Shown: one piece after another, positions 32,689-42,593 of the stretch
How positions within the stretch are numbered: position 1 is the stretch's first letter
How the letters are laid out: every line of letters starts with the position of its first letter
NCBI GenBank assembly: GCA_016720065.1
Contig: JADJXY010000002.1
Location: 3,087,411 to 3,151,410 of the forward strand
Length of the DNA stretch: 64,000 nucleotides
Source: Betaproteobacteria bacterium
Lineage (GTDB): Bacteria > Pseudomonadota > Gammaproteobacteria > Burkholderiales > Rhodocyclaceae
Direction: 5' to 3'
The notes under the pieces: generated by a model
Databases searched by the model: none
Seen by the model: the letters and a program-made list of their open reading frames with translations, nothing else
Told to the model about the DNA's origin: nothing
Position numbers and translations under genes: made by a program

Positions 32689-35393
32689 TGGCAAGCAATC
32701 GTGCCCAAATCCTGATCAGTGCCGTCGACCAGACCAAGACCGCTTTCGATTCGATCAAGCGGGGCCTGGGTGGCCTGACCGACACCGCCAAGAGCGTCAA
32801 CGGCGTGCTGGCCAACCTTGGTGTGGCCGTATCGGTGGCTGGACTGACTGCGATGGTCAAATCGGCCATCGACACTGGCGACGCGCTGGACGAGATGTCG
32901 CAACGTGTCGGTGTCAGCGTCGAGACCCTGTCGGTATGGAAACCGGCAGCCGAGCAGTCCGGTGTGTCCGGCGAATCGTTCGAGAAGGGGCTGCGCAAGC
33001 TGTCCACCACGATGCTGGAAGCCGCGACCGGGTCGGAAGATGCCGCGCGCGGATTCTCCGCGGTGGGCGTCGAGTTCAAGAACCAGGACGGCACCCTGCG
33101 CGCCACCGATCAGGTGCTGCTTGATCTGGCCGAACGCTTCAAGGCCATGCCCGATGGCGCGGAGAAAACTGCGCTGGCCGTGCAACTGTTCGGCAAGTCG
33201 GGAGCCGAGCTGATCCCGTTCCTGAATCAGGGGCGCGACGGCATCAATGAGCTCGCCGCCGAGATGCAGGCGCTTGGCGTGCAGATGAGTAGTGAGACTG
33301 CGGCGCAGGCGGGCAACTTCAACGATGCGCTCGACAAGCTGAAACTGGCCACCACCAGCATCGGCAACCAGATCATCGCGTCCTTGCTGCCCGCCCTGAA
33401 CGATATGGCCGGTGGCATGGTCGAGTCGGCCAAGCAAGGCGGCACGCTGCGCGCGATCCTGGATGGCGTGGTGCTGGTGCTCAAGACCCTGGCCCTCGGT
33501 GCCGCCACCGTCGGCAAGGCCTTCGTCGCCTTGGGCGAAGCCATTGGCGCGGGTGTCGCCGCCGCTGTGGAAGCGCTCAAGGGCAACACCGACGGGGCCA
33601 AGGCCATCATTGCCGACCTCAAAGGCAATCTGGTCAAACGGCTGGATGAACTGGCGTCCTTCCGTGACAGCCTGTTCGACCCCAAGCCCATCGAGGTCAA
33701 GGCACCCAAGATCCAGGCCGATCCGGAACTGCTTCAACGCCTGACCAAGCCCAAAGCCGTCAAGCCAGCGCAGGACACGACCGGCGCGCAAACCACGCTG
33801 ATGAAAGCGCAGCTGGACGCCGAGTTCGCGCTGCTCAAGGACGGTCTGGCCCGGCAACAAACTGCGCTGGATGCTGCGCTCGAAGACCGTCTGGTCTCGG
33901 TGCGCGACTACTACACGCAGAAAACGGCCATCGAGCAGCGCGAGGTCGACGCCGAGATCGCCCGCAAGCAGCAGGAGCTGGCCCGCAGTCAGCAAGTCGC
34001 CACCAACGGCAAGTCGGAAAACGACCGCCTGCGTGCCAAGGCCGAAGTGGCCAAGGCGGAAGCCGACCTCATCACGCTCAACAACCGGCGCACGGACATC
34101 GAGCAGGCCAATGCGCGCAAGGCAGCGCAAGCCGAGCGTGAGCTGGCCGATGCCTTGGCGCAGGCGCGTGAGGAACTGGCACAGATCACAGGCACGGCTA
34201 CAGATGCCGACCGGCAAGCTGCCATCGAGCGCAGCTACCGGGATCTGCGGGCACGACTGGCGGCAGAAAGCGATGCCGACGGCGTGTCGCTCGTTGACCG
34301 GCTGATCAACGTGAAGGCGGCGCAAGCGAACCTATCCGCACTGGAAGCCCAATGGCGGCAGGTCACCGAGCGTCTGCGCAATGCGCAGGAGGCCATTCAG
34401 ACCCAGCAGCAGGCTGGGCTGCTGACCGAAGCACAGGCGCGTCAGCAGATCGTGGCCCTGCAACAGCAATCGGCCACCGAGATGGAGCGCCTGTTGCCGA
34501 CCATGCAGCAAGCCGCGCAGGCCATCGGGCCGGATGCGGTGATTCGCGTGCAGGCGTGGCGCAACGAGCTGGATCGCACCAAGCTCACGGTCGATGAAAT
34601 GGCCCCGCTGTGGAATCGCATCGGCGAGAGTTTTGGCGGTGCGCTCAACGGGATGATCACCGGCGCGCAGACCTGGCGCAGTGCCTTGGCGAGCATCTTC
34701 CAGCAGGTGGCCGATGCCTTCCTGCAGCAGATCGTGATCCAGCCGTTTCAGCAGTGGATCGCCATGCAGGCGCGGATGCTGGCGCTCAAGCTCGGTTTCA
34801 TCCAGCAGGAGCAGACCGTCGATGCGGCGGCCAGCGCCGCCAAGGTCGCGCAAAAGACCACCGAAACCACCGCCGTGGTGTCGATGGATGCGGCCAAGGC
34901 GGGAGCCGGGGCGGCGGCGTCGCAGGCTTCCATTCCCTACGTTGGCCCGGCACTCGCGGTGGCCGCGATGGTAGCCATGGTCGCCGCTGTGATGGCGCTC
35001 TTGGGTGGCATCAAGAAGTTCGCGGGTGGCGGTCTGGTCTCCGGCCCGGGTAGCGCCACGTCGGATTCGATCCCGGCGCGTCTGTCCGCAGGCGAGTACG
35101 TGGTGCGGGCGGCCGCCGTGCGCCAGGTCGGTGTGGCCTTCCTCGATTCGCTCAACGGCTTGTCGGCAGGCCCACGTTTCAAGGGTGGCGAATTGGCCTT
35201 CGCAGCGGGCGGGCTGGTACCGGAGGTGAAAGTGCCGCCCGCGCAGCCGCAGGTGAATCAGGCGGTGCGCATCGTCAACGCGGTCGATCCGGGCGTGACC
35301 CACGACCACCTGCAGTCGCCTGCCGGAGAGAAAGTCATCGTCAACATCATCGGGCGCAATGCACGGGCCATCCGTGCGGCGCTGCAAGGCTGA
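32688..35393 (+). CDS. Tail length tape measure protein
   Basis: A 901-residue protein. The N-terminal part (TAFDSIKRGLGGLTDTAKSVNGVLANLGVAVSVAGLTAMVKSAID, DEMSQRVGVSVETLS) is typical of phage tape measures. Hydrophobic segments lie near residues 258-300 and 750-785 (AVAAMVAMVAAVMALLGGIKKFAGGG), with long coiled coil between (about 370-640). It sets tail length and is ejected with DNA; the C-terminal GPGSATSDSIPARLSAGEYVV is a conserved landmark. Confidence 0.95.
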   Translation: MASNRAQILISAVDQTKTAFDSIKRGLGGLTDTAKSVNGVLANLGVAVSVAGLTAMVKSAIDTGDALDEMSQRVGVSVETLSVWKPAAEQSGVSGESFEKGLRKLSTTMLEAATGSEDAARGFSAVGVEFKNQDGTLRATDQVLLDLAERFKAMPDGAEKTALAVQLFGKSGAELIPFLNQGRDGINELAAEMQALGVQMSSETAAQAGNFNDALDKLKLATTSIGNQIIASLLPALNDMAGGMVESAKQGGTLRAILDGVVLVLKTLALGAATVGKAFVALGEAIGAGVAAAVEALKGNTDGAKAIIADLKGNLVKRLDELASFRDSLFDPKPIEVKAPKIQADPELLQRLTKPKAVKPAQDTTGAQTTLMKAQLDAEFALLKDGLARQQTALDAALEDRLVSVRDYYTQKTAIEQREVDAEIARKQQELARSQQVATNGKSENDRLRAKAEVAKAEADLITLNNRRTDIEQANARKAAQAERELADALAQAREELAQITGTATDADRQAAIERSYRDLRARLAAESDADGVSLVDRLINVKAAQANLSALEAQWRQVTERLRNAQEAIQTQQQAGLLTEAQARQQIVALQQQSATEMERLLPTMQQAAQAIGPDAVIRVQAWRNELDRTKLTVDEMAPLWNRIGESFGGALNGMITGAQTWRSALASIFQQVADAFLQQIVIQPFQQWIAMQARMLALKLGFIQQEQTVDAAASAAKVAQKTTETTAVVSMDAAKAGAGAAASQASIPYVGPALAVAAMVAMVAAVMALLGGIKKFAGGGLVSGPGSATSDSIPARLSAGEYVVRAAAVRQVGVAFLDSLNGLSAGPRFKGGELAFAAGGLVPEVKVPPAQPQVNQAVRIVNAVDPGVTHDHLQSPAGEKVIVNIIGRNARAIRAALQG

Positions 35394-35412
35394 ATTTTCA
35401 GGGGAAAGTCCA

Positions 35413-36471
35413 ATGGCACTTCTGTTCATCGACGGTTTCGATCACTACGACCCGCAGGCCGTGGACAGCTTTGGCGATCCGTGGCTGGCACGTGGCAAGG
35501 CGGCGTATCTCTCGCCGCAGGCCACCCGGATCAATGGCCGTCGTCCGTCCTCCTATGCCCTGCGTTTGCCGGAAGGTTCGGGCGGTGGCTACGTCAAGAA
35601 CCTCGACGCCACCAAGACCAGCCTGATCGTCGGGGCAGCCATTCGCGTGGTGCCGTACCAAAACACCTACACCGAGCCACTGCTGCTGGGCGTGCGCGAT
35701 GCCAACTCGCAGGTCGCGCATCTCGTGAAAATCGGCGAGGACGGTCGGCTCAAGCTCTACCGCTGGCAATACGGCTATGACCAGTTGATCTCTGTCTCAG
35801 TCGCCAGCGCTCCGGCGCGCGGCTGGCACTACATCGAGTTGCAGGTCACGCAAGGCACCAGCAACGGCATTCTGTCAGTGCGCATCAACGGCATCCTGGC
35901 CATCCAGATGACCGCGCAGAACACCATCCAGGGCGGTGGCCAACTGCTCACGGCATTCGTGGGTGCCGTGCCCGGCCAGAGCTGTCCGCTCACCATCGAC
36001 GTCGACGACTTCTACATCGCCGACACCAGCGGCACGATCAACAACACCTTTCTCGGTGATGTGCGCGTCGATGCCTTGCAGGCACAGGCCGATGGCAGCC
36101 TGAACCAGTGGACGGCCAGCCCGGTCGGTACCGCTGCATGGGAAGCCGTGAGCGACGAGGACGAAGCTACGGCGATCAATGCGCCGAACGTGGGGTTGCG
36201 CCAGTCCTTCGATGTCGAGCCGCTGCCGGTGATGGCCACGCCCGCCATCTACGGCGTCCAGCTCACGATGCTGGCGCGCAAGACCGACGCCGGTCTGGGC
36301 AAGGTCAAAGGCCTCGTGGTCAGTGGTGCGCAAAGCGCCGTCAGCACCGACATCATTCTGCAGGAGCAACTGGCCTGGCAGAGCACGCTGTTCGAGCGTA
36401 ATCCGAACGGCAACGTGCAGTGGACGGAGGCCGCCTTCAATGCCGCTGAGTTCGGCGTGGAGTCGGCATGA
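35413..36471 (+). CDS. Tail protein with concanavalin/LamG-like domain
   Basis: A 352-residue protein. MALLFIDGFDHYDPQAVDSF and onward, with RGWHYIELQVTQGTSNGILSVRINGI and DVDDFYIADTSG, has the beta-sandwich pattern of LamG/jelly-roll virion proteins that bind carbohydrate. AGGGGAAAG precedes the ATG. It overlaps the next gene by four bases. It is likely a tail or host-recognition component. Confidence 0.8.
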   Translation: MALLFIDGFDHYDPQAVDSFGDPWLARGKAAYLSPQATRINGRRPSSYALRLPEGSGGGYVKNLDATKTSLIVGAAIRVVPYQNTYTEPLLLGVRDANSQVAHLVKIGEDGRLKLYRWQYGYDQLISVSVASAPARGWHYIELQVTQGTSNGILSVRINGILAIQMTAQNTIQGGGQLLTAFVGAVPGQSCPLTIDVDDFYIADTSGTINNTFLGDVRVDALQAQADGSLNQWTASPVGTAAWEAVSDEDEATAINAPNVGLRQSFDVEPLPVMATPAIYGVQLTMLARKTDAGLGKVKGLVVSGAQSAVSTDIILQEQLAWQSTLFERNPNGNVQWTEAAFNAAEFGVESA

Positions 36472-38051
36472 CGGATCGCGTCGTCGTTCAAGACCTCGCG
36501 GAGGTTTCCAGCAAACCAACGCCGGGAAGCGAACTGCCCGCTTTCCAGAGTGAAGTGCTCTCGCGTGCCACTTTTGGGGCGACCGCAGCCAGCTTCACGC
36601 CGGAAACAGCTGTCGCTCCGCTGCCGCCCAATCTGGCGGCCAGCCTGCTGGCGGAATCCTTGGCGGGCCCCTGGCCACCCATCGATGCACCGACCTTTCT
36701 GGTCGAAGTGTTGCGCCGTGATACGGCCTCAAGCGCCATCGTCGCCACCGGTATGGATGCCTTCGGCGACCAGCCTTGGCCGGATGCGCAACGCGGCGTG
36801 TTTGCCTTCCGTCATGATTGGATGGAGCCCCTTGTGGAACGGCTGGAGTGGCAGACCAGCGTCACACGGCTGGCCAGTGGCAACGAATCCCGTCAAGCAC
36901 GCCGACGTGTTCCTCGGCGCTGGCTCACCTACAAGGTGGGCAGCGCCCGACAGACCGATGCCCTGGTGGCCGACTGGCTGGCCGATCATCTCGGTCAAAT
37001 GGCGCTGTGGCCGCTGCCGCAGTACGCGGTGCACCTGACCGAGTCCTGCGAACGTGGCGCACTGGCACTCAATGTGACCGAAGCTGACGGGCGACAGTTC
37101 GGGCCACTCTCGGCCAATGTGCATCTGACCTACGACGGGGTGCAGGGCTGGCAGGAAACTGAGAACAATGGCCGCTGGATTTTGATCATCGCCGCCGATG
37201 GCTGGCAGATCGCCCAACTCAGCGATGTGGAAAGCGATCTGCTGTGGCTGACGGAGCCCTTGGCACGCGCCGCAGCCGTGGGCAGCACCATCATGCCCTT
37301 GGTGTGGGGCAAGACCATCGATCTGGCGGATCTCACGCAGTGGGTACCCGGTATGGTCGGCGGCAACATTCCCACTCAGATCCAGCCTGCGCCATTGCCC
37401 GACCAGGATGTCCTCGATGACCCGTGGCTCGACGAGATCCCGGTCTGGCCAGATGGCAACTGGCGTGACGATCCGACGGCTGCCGCGCAAGCCACGATCA
37501 CCCGCCAAGACTTCTCGCCTGCAGATCCGTGGGTGCGCCGGGACGATCCGTGGGCGACGACAACTTTGCAGCGGCGCTATCTGGCCAGCTCACTCGATGA
37601 AATCGAGATCTGGCGGGCGCGGTTGTGGCGCACCCAAGGCCGTCTGGAAGCCTTCTGGCTGCCCGATGGCTTGGCTCCGATCCTGTGGGTGACCGTCGAA
37701 GCCGATCCCGAAGATGGCTTCCTGCGCGTGGATGGCAAAGACATCTCCGCGCGAATTTCGGAATTTTGGCATCGCCCCGCCGCCTGCTTGATCGTGCACC
37801 CAGACGGCTATCGGCAGTACGCCCTGACGGCGACCTGCCATCTGGATCAAGGCGGTGTGCTGGTGCTGCGCTCGGGCCTCGACGACTGGGTGCCCGCAGG
37901 CAGCCGCGTCATTCGCCTCGTGCGCTGCCGCCTCGACCACGATGCCATCGATCTGTACTGGCACAGCCCGACGCTGCTGGAGATCACCTTGACCGCGCGC
38001 CAGTTGCCCGAACCACGCGGAAATGACCGTCAAACCTACGAGGGAGAGTAA
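36468..38051 (+). CDS. Large tail protein, tryptophan-rich
   Basis: A 527-residue protein with many Trp/Asp-rich turns (DPWLDEIPVWPDGNWRDDP, DPWVRRDDPWATTTLQ), a central segment WLTYKVGSARQTDALVADWL and a C-terminal beta-rich part (ILWVTVEADPEDGFLRVDG). The pattern recurs in tail tip proteins between LamG-like and BR0599/DUF2163 proteins in phages. Exact role unknown; probably distal tail. Confidence 0.75.
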   Translation: MTDRVVVQDLAEVSSKPTPGSELPAFQSEVLSRATFGATAASFTPETAVAPLPPNLAASLLAESLAGPWPPIDAPTFLVEVLRRDTASSAIVATGMDAFGDQPWPDAQRGVFAFRHDWMEPLVERLEWQTSVTRLASGNESRQARRRVPRRWLTYKVGSARQTDALVADWLADHLGQMALWPLPQYAVHLTESCERGALALNVTEADGRQFGPLSANVHLTYDGVQGWQETENNGRWILIIAADGWQIAQLSDVESDLLWLTEPLARAAAVGSTIMPLVWGKTIDLADLTQWVPGMVGGNIPTQIQPAPLPDQDVLDDPWLDEIPVWPDGNWRDDPTAAAQATITRQDFSPADPWVRRDDPWATTTLQRRYLASSLDEIEIWRARLWRTQGRLEAFWLPDGLAPILWVTVEADPEDGFLRVDGKDISARISEFWHRPAACLIVHPDGYRQYALTATCHLDQGGVLVLRSGLDDWVPAGSRVIRLVRCRLDHDAIDLYWHSPTLLEITLTARQLPEPRGNDRQTYEGE

Positions 38052-38056
38052 GCACG

Positions 38057-38845
38057 ATGAGCCAGAACCCATTGCTGGAAGTCGAGCTATACGCCTTCGC
38101 CAGCAACAGCGCGCAGTTCTATCTGACGCCGCACGAATTCGACGTTGATCTGGACGGCAATCTTTACAAGAGCCTGGCCTTGGAACGCAACGAACTGGCG
38201 CTGGGTGCTGAAGCTGCGAAGGCTGGCTTGGATCTGAAACTGCCGCCGAACTGTGATTTGGTGCGCCACCTGCTCGCCAACTCGCTGACCGGCGACACTA
38301 CCTCGATCACCCTGCGCATCGGACGGCGCGATACCTGGGGCGACTACTGGTGGATCTCCGGCACGCGCTGGATGGGCCGGGTGCTGGGCGTCGAAGTCGC
38401 CGACGATGTGGCTCGTGTTCGCTGCGAATCCGCGCAAGTCAGTCTCAAGCGTATCGGGTTGCGGCGGCTCTACAGCCGCAAGTGTTCCCACGTGCTGTAT
38501 TCGGCTGCCTGTGGTGCCTCACCGATTTCTGCCAGCGCCTTGGTGAGCAACAGCAATGGCCGTAACGTCGATCTCGACGGTGGCACGCCCGGCAGCGTCA
38601 GTGGTGGCTTGGCCGGTGGCTGGCTGCAAACCCCGGAAGGTGCGCGCCACATGATCGTCAATGACTACGGTGGTGGCGTCGAGTTGCTCTATCCGGTGGC
38701 CATTGAATTCGGCACCGAGGTGCTGCTGACGGTCGGCTGCGATCACAGCACGGCCACGTGCGAGTCGCGCTTCGGCAACCTCGACAACTACGGCGGCTTT
38801 CCCGCCATCCCGAGCAAAAACCCGTTCTCGACGGGCGTGTTCTGA
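38057..38845 (+). CDS. Phage BR0599/DUF2163-family tail protein
   Basis: A 262-residue protein. The C-terminal cysteine-containing pattern (RKCSHVLYSAACG; later VGCDHSTATCESRFGNLDNYGGFPAIPSKNPF) is diagnostic of DUF2163/BR0599 tail proteins, probably a metal- or disulphide-stabilised hub domain. It lies four bases after the previous gene in the tail-tip operon. Confidence 0.9.
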   Translation: MSQNPLLEVELYAFASNSAQFYLTPHEFDVDLDGNLYKSLALERNELALGAEAAKAGLDLKLPPNCDLVRHLLANSLTGDTTSITLRIGRRDTWGDYWWISGTRWMGRVLGVEVADDVARVRCESAQVSLKRIGLRRLYSRKCSHVLYSAACGASPISASALVSNSNGRNVDLDGGTPGSVSGGLAGGWLQTPEGARHMIVNDYGGGVELLYPVAIEFGTEVLLTVGCDHSTATCESRFGNLDNYGGFPAIPSKNPFSTGVF

Positions 38846-38863
38846 ATCCCTGGAGAAATCGCC

Positions 38864-39091
38864 ATGTGGTACCTCGTCGTCATCGTGGTGGCGGCGCTGG
38901 TTTCGGTCGCGCTCGCGCCGAAACCGCCCGAACCCAAACCGGCATCCCTGTCTGACGTCGATGCCCCCACCGCAGAAGAAGGCCGACCGATTCCCGTCGT
39001 GTTCGGCACCGTGCTGCTGCGTGGCTCCAACGTCGTCTGGTACGGCGATCTGGAAGCCGACCCGATCAAGAAGAAAGGTGGCAAGAAATGA
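38864..39091 (+). CDS. Small membrane-anchored tail-region protein
   Basis: A 75-residue protein with one N-terminal hydrophobic segment (WYLVVIVVAALVSVALA), a proline-rich linker and the strand GRPIPVVFGTVLLRGSNVVWYGDL, which resembles the N-terminus of tail-tip proteins. GGAG precedes the ATG. It overlaps the next gene by four bases. Confidence 0.75.
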   Translation: MWYLVVIVVAALVSVALAPKPPEPKPASLSDVDAPTAEEGRPIPVVFGTVLLRGSNVVWYGDLEADPIKKKGGKK

Positions 39092-39303
39092 CCACTCAGA
39101 CCGTCATCACCATCGATCACGTACGCGCCGTAGGCCTGTGCGTGAACGGCACGCGCACATGGTTTGCGCGTCACGATCTGGATTTCCGCGCCTTCCTGCG
39201 TGAAGGCTGTGACGCCGACACCTTGCTGGCCACCGGTGATGCAATGGCACAACGTGTGGTCGAGCATGCCCGCAATCAATCCTGCCAGCGGGAGCAAGGC
39301 TGA
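39088..39303 (+). CDS. Small tail-region protein
   Basis: A 71-residue protein (VITIDHVRAVGLCVNGTRTWFARHDLDFRAFLREG), a pattern common in tail-tip operons of this phage type just before the large tip gene. It overlaps both neighbours. Function unknown. Confidence 0.75.
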   Translation: MTTQTVITIDHVRAVGLCVNGTRTWFARHDLDFRAFLREGCDADTLLATGDAMAQRVVEHARNQSCQREQG

Positions 39304-41576
39304 TGGGTGGCAGCAGCAAATCGCAAACCGTTGGCTACCGCTACCGGATGGGGCTACATCTGGCCTTGTGCCAGGGGCCTGTCGATGCCGTGCAGGAAAT
39401 CCAGATGGGCGACCGTACCGCGTGGGGGGATGCCGACCGTGCGCCGCTGTCCAGCGGGCATGGGCTGAGCAGCCTCTCGATCAACAAGCCCACTCTGTTT
39501 GGCGGCGACGAGCGCGAAGGCGGCGTGGTCGGCACCATCGATGTGCTTTCTGGTCATGCCGGACAAGGACGCAACGACTACCTGATGAGTCGCCTCGGCG
39601 ATTCCATTCCGGCATTTCGGGGCGTGCTGTCCTTGGTGGCACGCAAGATCCTGTTCGCGGCCAACAACCCCTACATCAAACCGTGGGCAGTGCGCGTCCG
39701 GCGCTTCACGGCGGGTTGGTTCGATGCGCCGTGGATGGAATGGAATGCCGAAGTCCGCACCTGGGATGAGGACGAAGGCCGTGAGATCAGCGTCGGTATG
39801 AACCCGGCGCACATTCTGGTGCAGTGCCTCACCGATCCGCATTGGGGTATGGGCTATCCGCAGAGCACCATCGGCTGGAGTTTCTGGAACGCGGCATGGG
39901 CTTTGTCGAGTGAGGGCTTCGGCCTCAATCTGATCTGGACACGGCAGCAGCCCATCGAGAGCTTCATCGGCCAGGTCATCGACCACATTGGCGGCATCCT
40001 CTACACCGACCCGGAGCAAGGCACGTTTGAGCTCAAGCTGCTGCGCGACGACTATTGGATCGACAGCCTGCCGCAGTTGGGGCCTGACGAAATCGTGCGG
40101 TTGGAACGCTTCGAGCGCGCCCAGTGGGGCGAGCTGCCCAACGAACTGACCGTGGTCTACACCGACTGGCAGACCGGCGGTGATGCTGCCGTTACGGTCG
40201 AGAACCTGGCCGCCATCCAGTTGCAAGGCGGCGTGATCAATCAACGCCGCGACTACCCGGGCGTGAACTACGGGCCACTGGCCGCGCGGCTGGCCTTGCG
40301 TGACCTGCGTGCCTTGGGTTCACCACTGGCCCGGATGAGTCTGACAGTGGCACGCGACACGCTGGAGCGTGCGCCGCTGCCGGGCGATGTATTTCTGCTG
40401 AACTGGCCGCGCTTGGGTGTGGATCAGATGGTGGTGCGCGTCACCGGCATCGACACCGGCACCTTGGGCGCGGCCGAGTGGCGCATCGAAGCCATGGAAG
40501 ATGTGTTCGGGATGAGCAACACCGTGCTGTCGCCCCCGCCACCGCACGTCGAGGAGCCGACCATCGAACCTTTGCCGCCCGCCGTGGTGCTGGCCGTCGA
40601 GGTGCCGTATTGGGAACTGGCCCGGCGCTTGTCGCGCGCAGATCTGGCCTACCTGACCGATACGGACACCTATCTCGGTGCGCTGGCCGCCGCCGGTGGC
40701 AGCGGGCAGTTGAATTGGCAACTGGCTACCGGCGCTTCAGGCGGCGACCTCACTGCCGTGGTGGGCGAGGACTATGCGCCGCTGCTGACGCTTGATGCAG
40801 CCTTGCCTGCCAGTGAGGCCGATGCCATCGGTGTACCAGTGACGGCGATCAGCCAGCCGGAAAGACTGGCCGAGGGCGACTACGCGTATCTGTTGGCCGC
40901 CAGTGGGGCGATTGCAGAGGCCGTTGCCGTCCTGGCCTTCGATGCTGCCAACGCGACCATCGATCTCGCACGCGGCGTGCTCGACACCACACCCCAAGCA
41001 CATGCCTCGGGGACTCGGTTGATCGGTGTCGGCGAATGGCTGGCATCCGAAGGTGCGGAGCGGGCCCCGGGCGAATCGGTGTTCGTGGGCGCGATTCCTC
41101 GCACGTCGACCGATCAGGGCGATCCTGTGTTGGCCGCCAATGGGCAGCCGATGGTGCTGGCTGGTCGGCAGGCTTTGCCGTATCCACCCGGTCGTATCCG
41201 CCTTAGTGGCCAGACTGAGCCTGCCGTTGTGGCCGGTGATCTCAACGTCGCGTGGGCCCATCGCGACCGCACGCAGCAGACCGCCTACCTCGTGCAGCAA
41301 GACGAGGGCGATATCGGGCCAGAACTGGGCGTGACCTACACGCTGCGCATCCGCAATCGCAATGGCGTGCTGGCGCACACCGAAACGGGACTGCTCGGCA
41401 CAACCTTTATCTGGACGGCAGCAGTGGCCGCGCTGGATGCCGGTGCGCTGGGCGACCGCATCACGGTGGAGATCAGTGCCGAGCGCGATGGTTTGAGTAG
41501 CTGGCAGCCGCAGGTGCGGGTCATGGATCGCGCGGGCTACGGCCTGCGCTGGGGACAGTATTGGGGAGGTGTGTGA
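39303..41576 (+). CDS. Tail tip/host specificity protein
   Basis: A 757-residue protein beginning MGGSSKSQTVGYRYRMGLHLALCQGPVDAVQEIQ, which is characteristic of large tail-tip proteins. Central regions (SFIGQVIDHIGGILYTDPEQGTFELKLLRDDYWI; RLALRDLRALGSPLARMSLTVAR) correspond to the hub domains of gpJ-like proteins, and a C-terminal fibronectin-like segment follows. It would form the adsorption apparatus. Confidence 0.88.
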   Translation: MGGSSKSQTVGYRYRMGLHLALCQGPVDAVQEIQMGDRTAWGDADRAPLSSGHGLSSLSINKPTLFGGDEREGGVVGTIDVLSGHAGQGRNDYLMSRLGDSIPAFRGVLSLVARKILFAANNPYIKPWAVRVRRFTAGWFDAPWMEWNAEVRTWDEDEGREISVGMNPAHILVQCLTDPHWGMGYPQSTIGWSFWNAAWALSSEGFGLNLIWTRQQPIESFIGQVIDHIGGILYTDPEQGTFELKLLRDDYWIDSLPQLGPDEIVRLERFERAQWGELPNELTVVYTDWQTGGDAAVTVENLAAIQLQGGVINQRRDYPGVNYGPLAARLALRDLRALGSPLARMSLTVARDTLERAPLPGDVFLLNWPRLGVDQMVVRVTGIDTGTLGAAEWRIEAMEDVFGMSNTVLSPPPPHVEEPTIEPLPPAVVLAVEVPYWELARRLSRADLAYLTDTDTYLGALAAAGGSGQLNWQLATGASGGDLTAVVGEDYAPLLTLDAALPASEADAIGVPVTAISQPERLAEGDYAYLLAASGAIAEAVAVLAFDAANATIDLARGVLDTTPQAHASGTRLIGVGEWLASEGAERAPGESVFVGAIPRTSTDQGDPVLAANGQPMVLAGRQALPYPPGRIRLSGQTEPAVVAGDLNVAWAHRDRTQQTAYLVQQDEGDIGPELGVTYTLRIRNRNGVLAHTETGLLGTTFIWTAAVAALDAGALGDRITVEISAERDGLSSWQPQVRVMDRAGYGLRWGQYWGGV

Positions 41577-42172
41577 TGGAGCCGCGCATCGATGTTCATC
41601 TGCTCACCCTGAACGAGCCTGCCGAATGGCGTGAGGCCTGCATCGCCAGCCTCGAGGAAGCACCGATCCAGTTGCACGTTTTGCCCGGCATTCCGGGTCG
41701 CATTGGCGAGGCACGCGCCGCAGGCTATGCACAAGGCACGCTGCCGCTGGTGTCCTTTGTCGATCCCGACGATCTGTACGAAGCCAGTGCCTTCATACAA
41801 CTGGCCGACGCGCTGGATGCCTGCCCGCAGGCCGTGATGGCCTACACCGACGAAGCACTGACCGACGAAAACGGCCAGGACATCGCCGTGCGGCGTCTGG
41901 CCTACAGTCGTTGGCAACACGCCAACAGCGCAAGCCACGTGCACGGCCTGATCGTGATGCGTCGATCCGTCGTCGAAGCCGTGCTCAAGGAAACCACCGA
42001 CCTCAACAACTTCGCCGACTGGCTGCTGACCCTGCTCGTGGCCAAACGCGGCGGCGTGCTCTACCTGCCCATCGTTGGGCGGCATTGGCGACAACACCCG
42101 CAGCAAAGCCATCGCACCGGCGACCCGGACGCTGTCCGGCGCATTCGCCAAGCATCGAATCTCTGGAGATAA
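41576..42172 (+). CDS. Glycosyltransferase-like protein (GT-A fold) in the tail operon
   Basis: A 198-residue protein overlapping the tip gene by one base. GRIGEARAAGYAQGTLPLVSFVDPDDLYEASAF has the GT2 layout, with DPDD as the metal-binding DXD motif; MAYTDEALTDENG and HVHGLIVMRRSVVEAV also fit. It could modify phage structural proteins or host surface sugars. Catalysis has not been shown, and it is shorter than free-standing GT2 enzymes. Confidence 0.8.
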   Translation: MEPRIDVHLLTLNEPAEWREACIASLEEAPIQLHVLPGIPGRIGEARAAGYAQGTLPLVSFVDPDDLYEASAFIQLADALDACPQAVMAYTDEALTDENGQDIAVRRLAYSRWQHANSASHVHGLIVMRRSVVEAVLKETTDLNNFADWLLTLLVAKRGGVLYLPIVGRHWRQHPQQSHRTGDPDAVRRIRQASNLWR

Positions 42173-42175
42173 ACC

Positions 42176-42526
42176 ATGTCATCAACCGATCCGAACCTTG
42201 GACTCAACTACGGCTGGACGCTCGGCGAGAGCGGCTGGGACACCGGCATGGACGCCAACCTCAAGCGCCTCGGCGCTGTGGTCGGCCTGTCCGTGAAAGA
42301 CCGCGACCTGACCACGCCACCGGCCAGCCCCGCCAACGGCGACCGCTACATCGTGCCTGCGGCTGCCACGGGCGTGTGGGCGGGCAAAACCAACCAGATC
42401 GCGGTGCGCATTGCCGATGCCTGGGAGTACCACTCGCCCAAGATCGGCTGGCTTTGCTACATCGAGGACGAGGCCAAGCTCTCGGCCTACAAGCCCACCG
42501 GCTGGAGCGCAGGCATCGCCATCTAA
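42176..42526 (+). CDS. DUF2793 domain-containing tail protein
   Basis: A 116-residue protein. SPANGDRYIVPAAATGVWAGKTNQIAVRIADAWEYHSPKIGWLCYIEDEAKLSAY is the DUF2793 pattern found in tail or fibre proteins of alpha- and betaproteobacterial phages. It probably contributes to the distal tail. GGAGA precedes the ATG. Confidence 0.9.
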   Translation: MSSTDPNLGLNYGWTLGESGWDTGMDANLKRLGAVVGLSVKDRDLTTPPASPANGDRYIVPAAATGVWAGKTNQIAVRIADAWEYHSPKIGWLCYIEDEAKLSAYKPTGWSAGIAI

Positions 42527-42551
42527 ATTTCCATCCCTTCGCAACCACCAG

Positions 42552-42580
42552 AAATCCGCCCACGAGGCGGGTTTCGCATT
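42552..42580 (+). terminator. Hairpin before the lysis genes
   Basis: AAATCCGCC (42552-42560) pairs with GGCGGGTTT (42566-42574) with one G-T pair, followed by a TTTCTGGAGA leader. It is the same module as at 28716 and separates tail from lysis genes. Confidence 0.6.
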
Positions 42581-42593
42581 TCTGGAGACTGCA

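Noticed and set aside
32664..34325. Long leftward open frame of over 500 codons
   Set aside because: It lies entirely opposite the tape measure gene, has no ribosome site and no domain, and is explained by the high third-position GC of the real gene.
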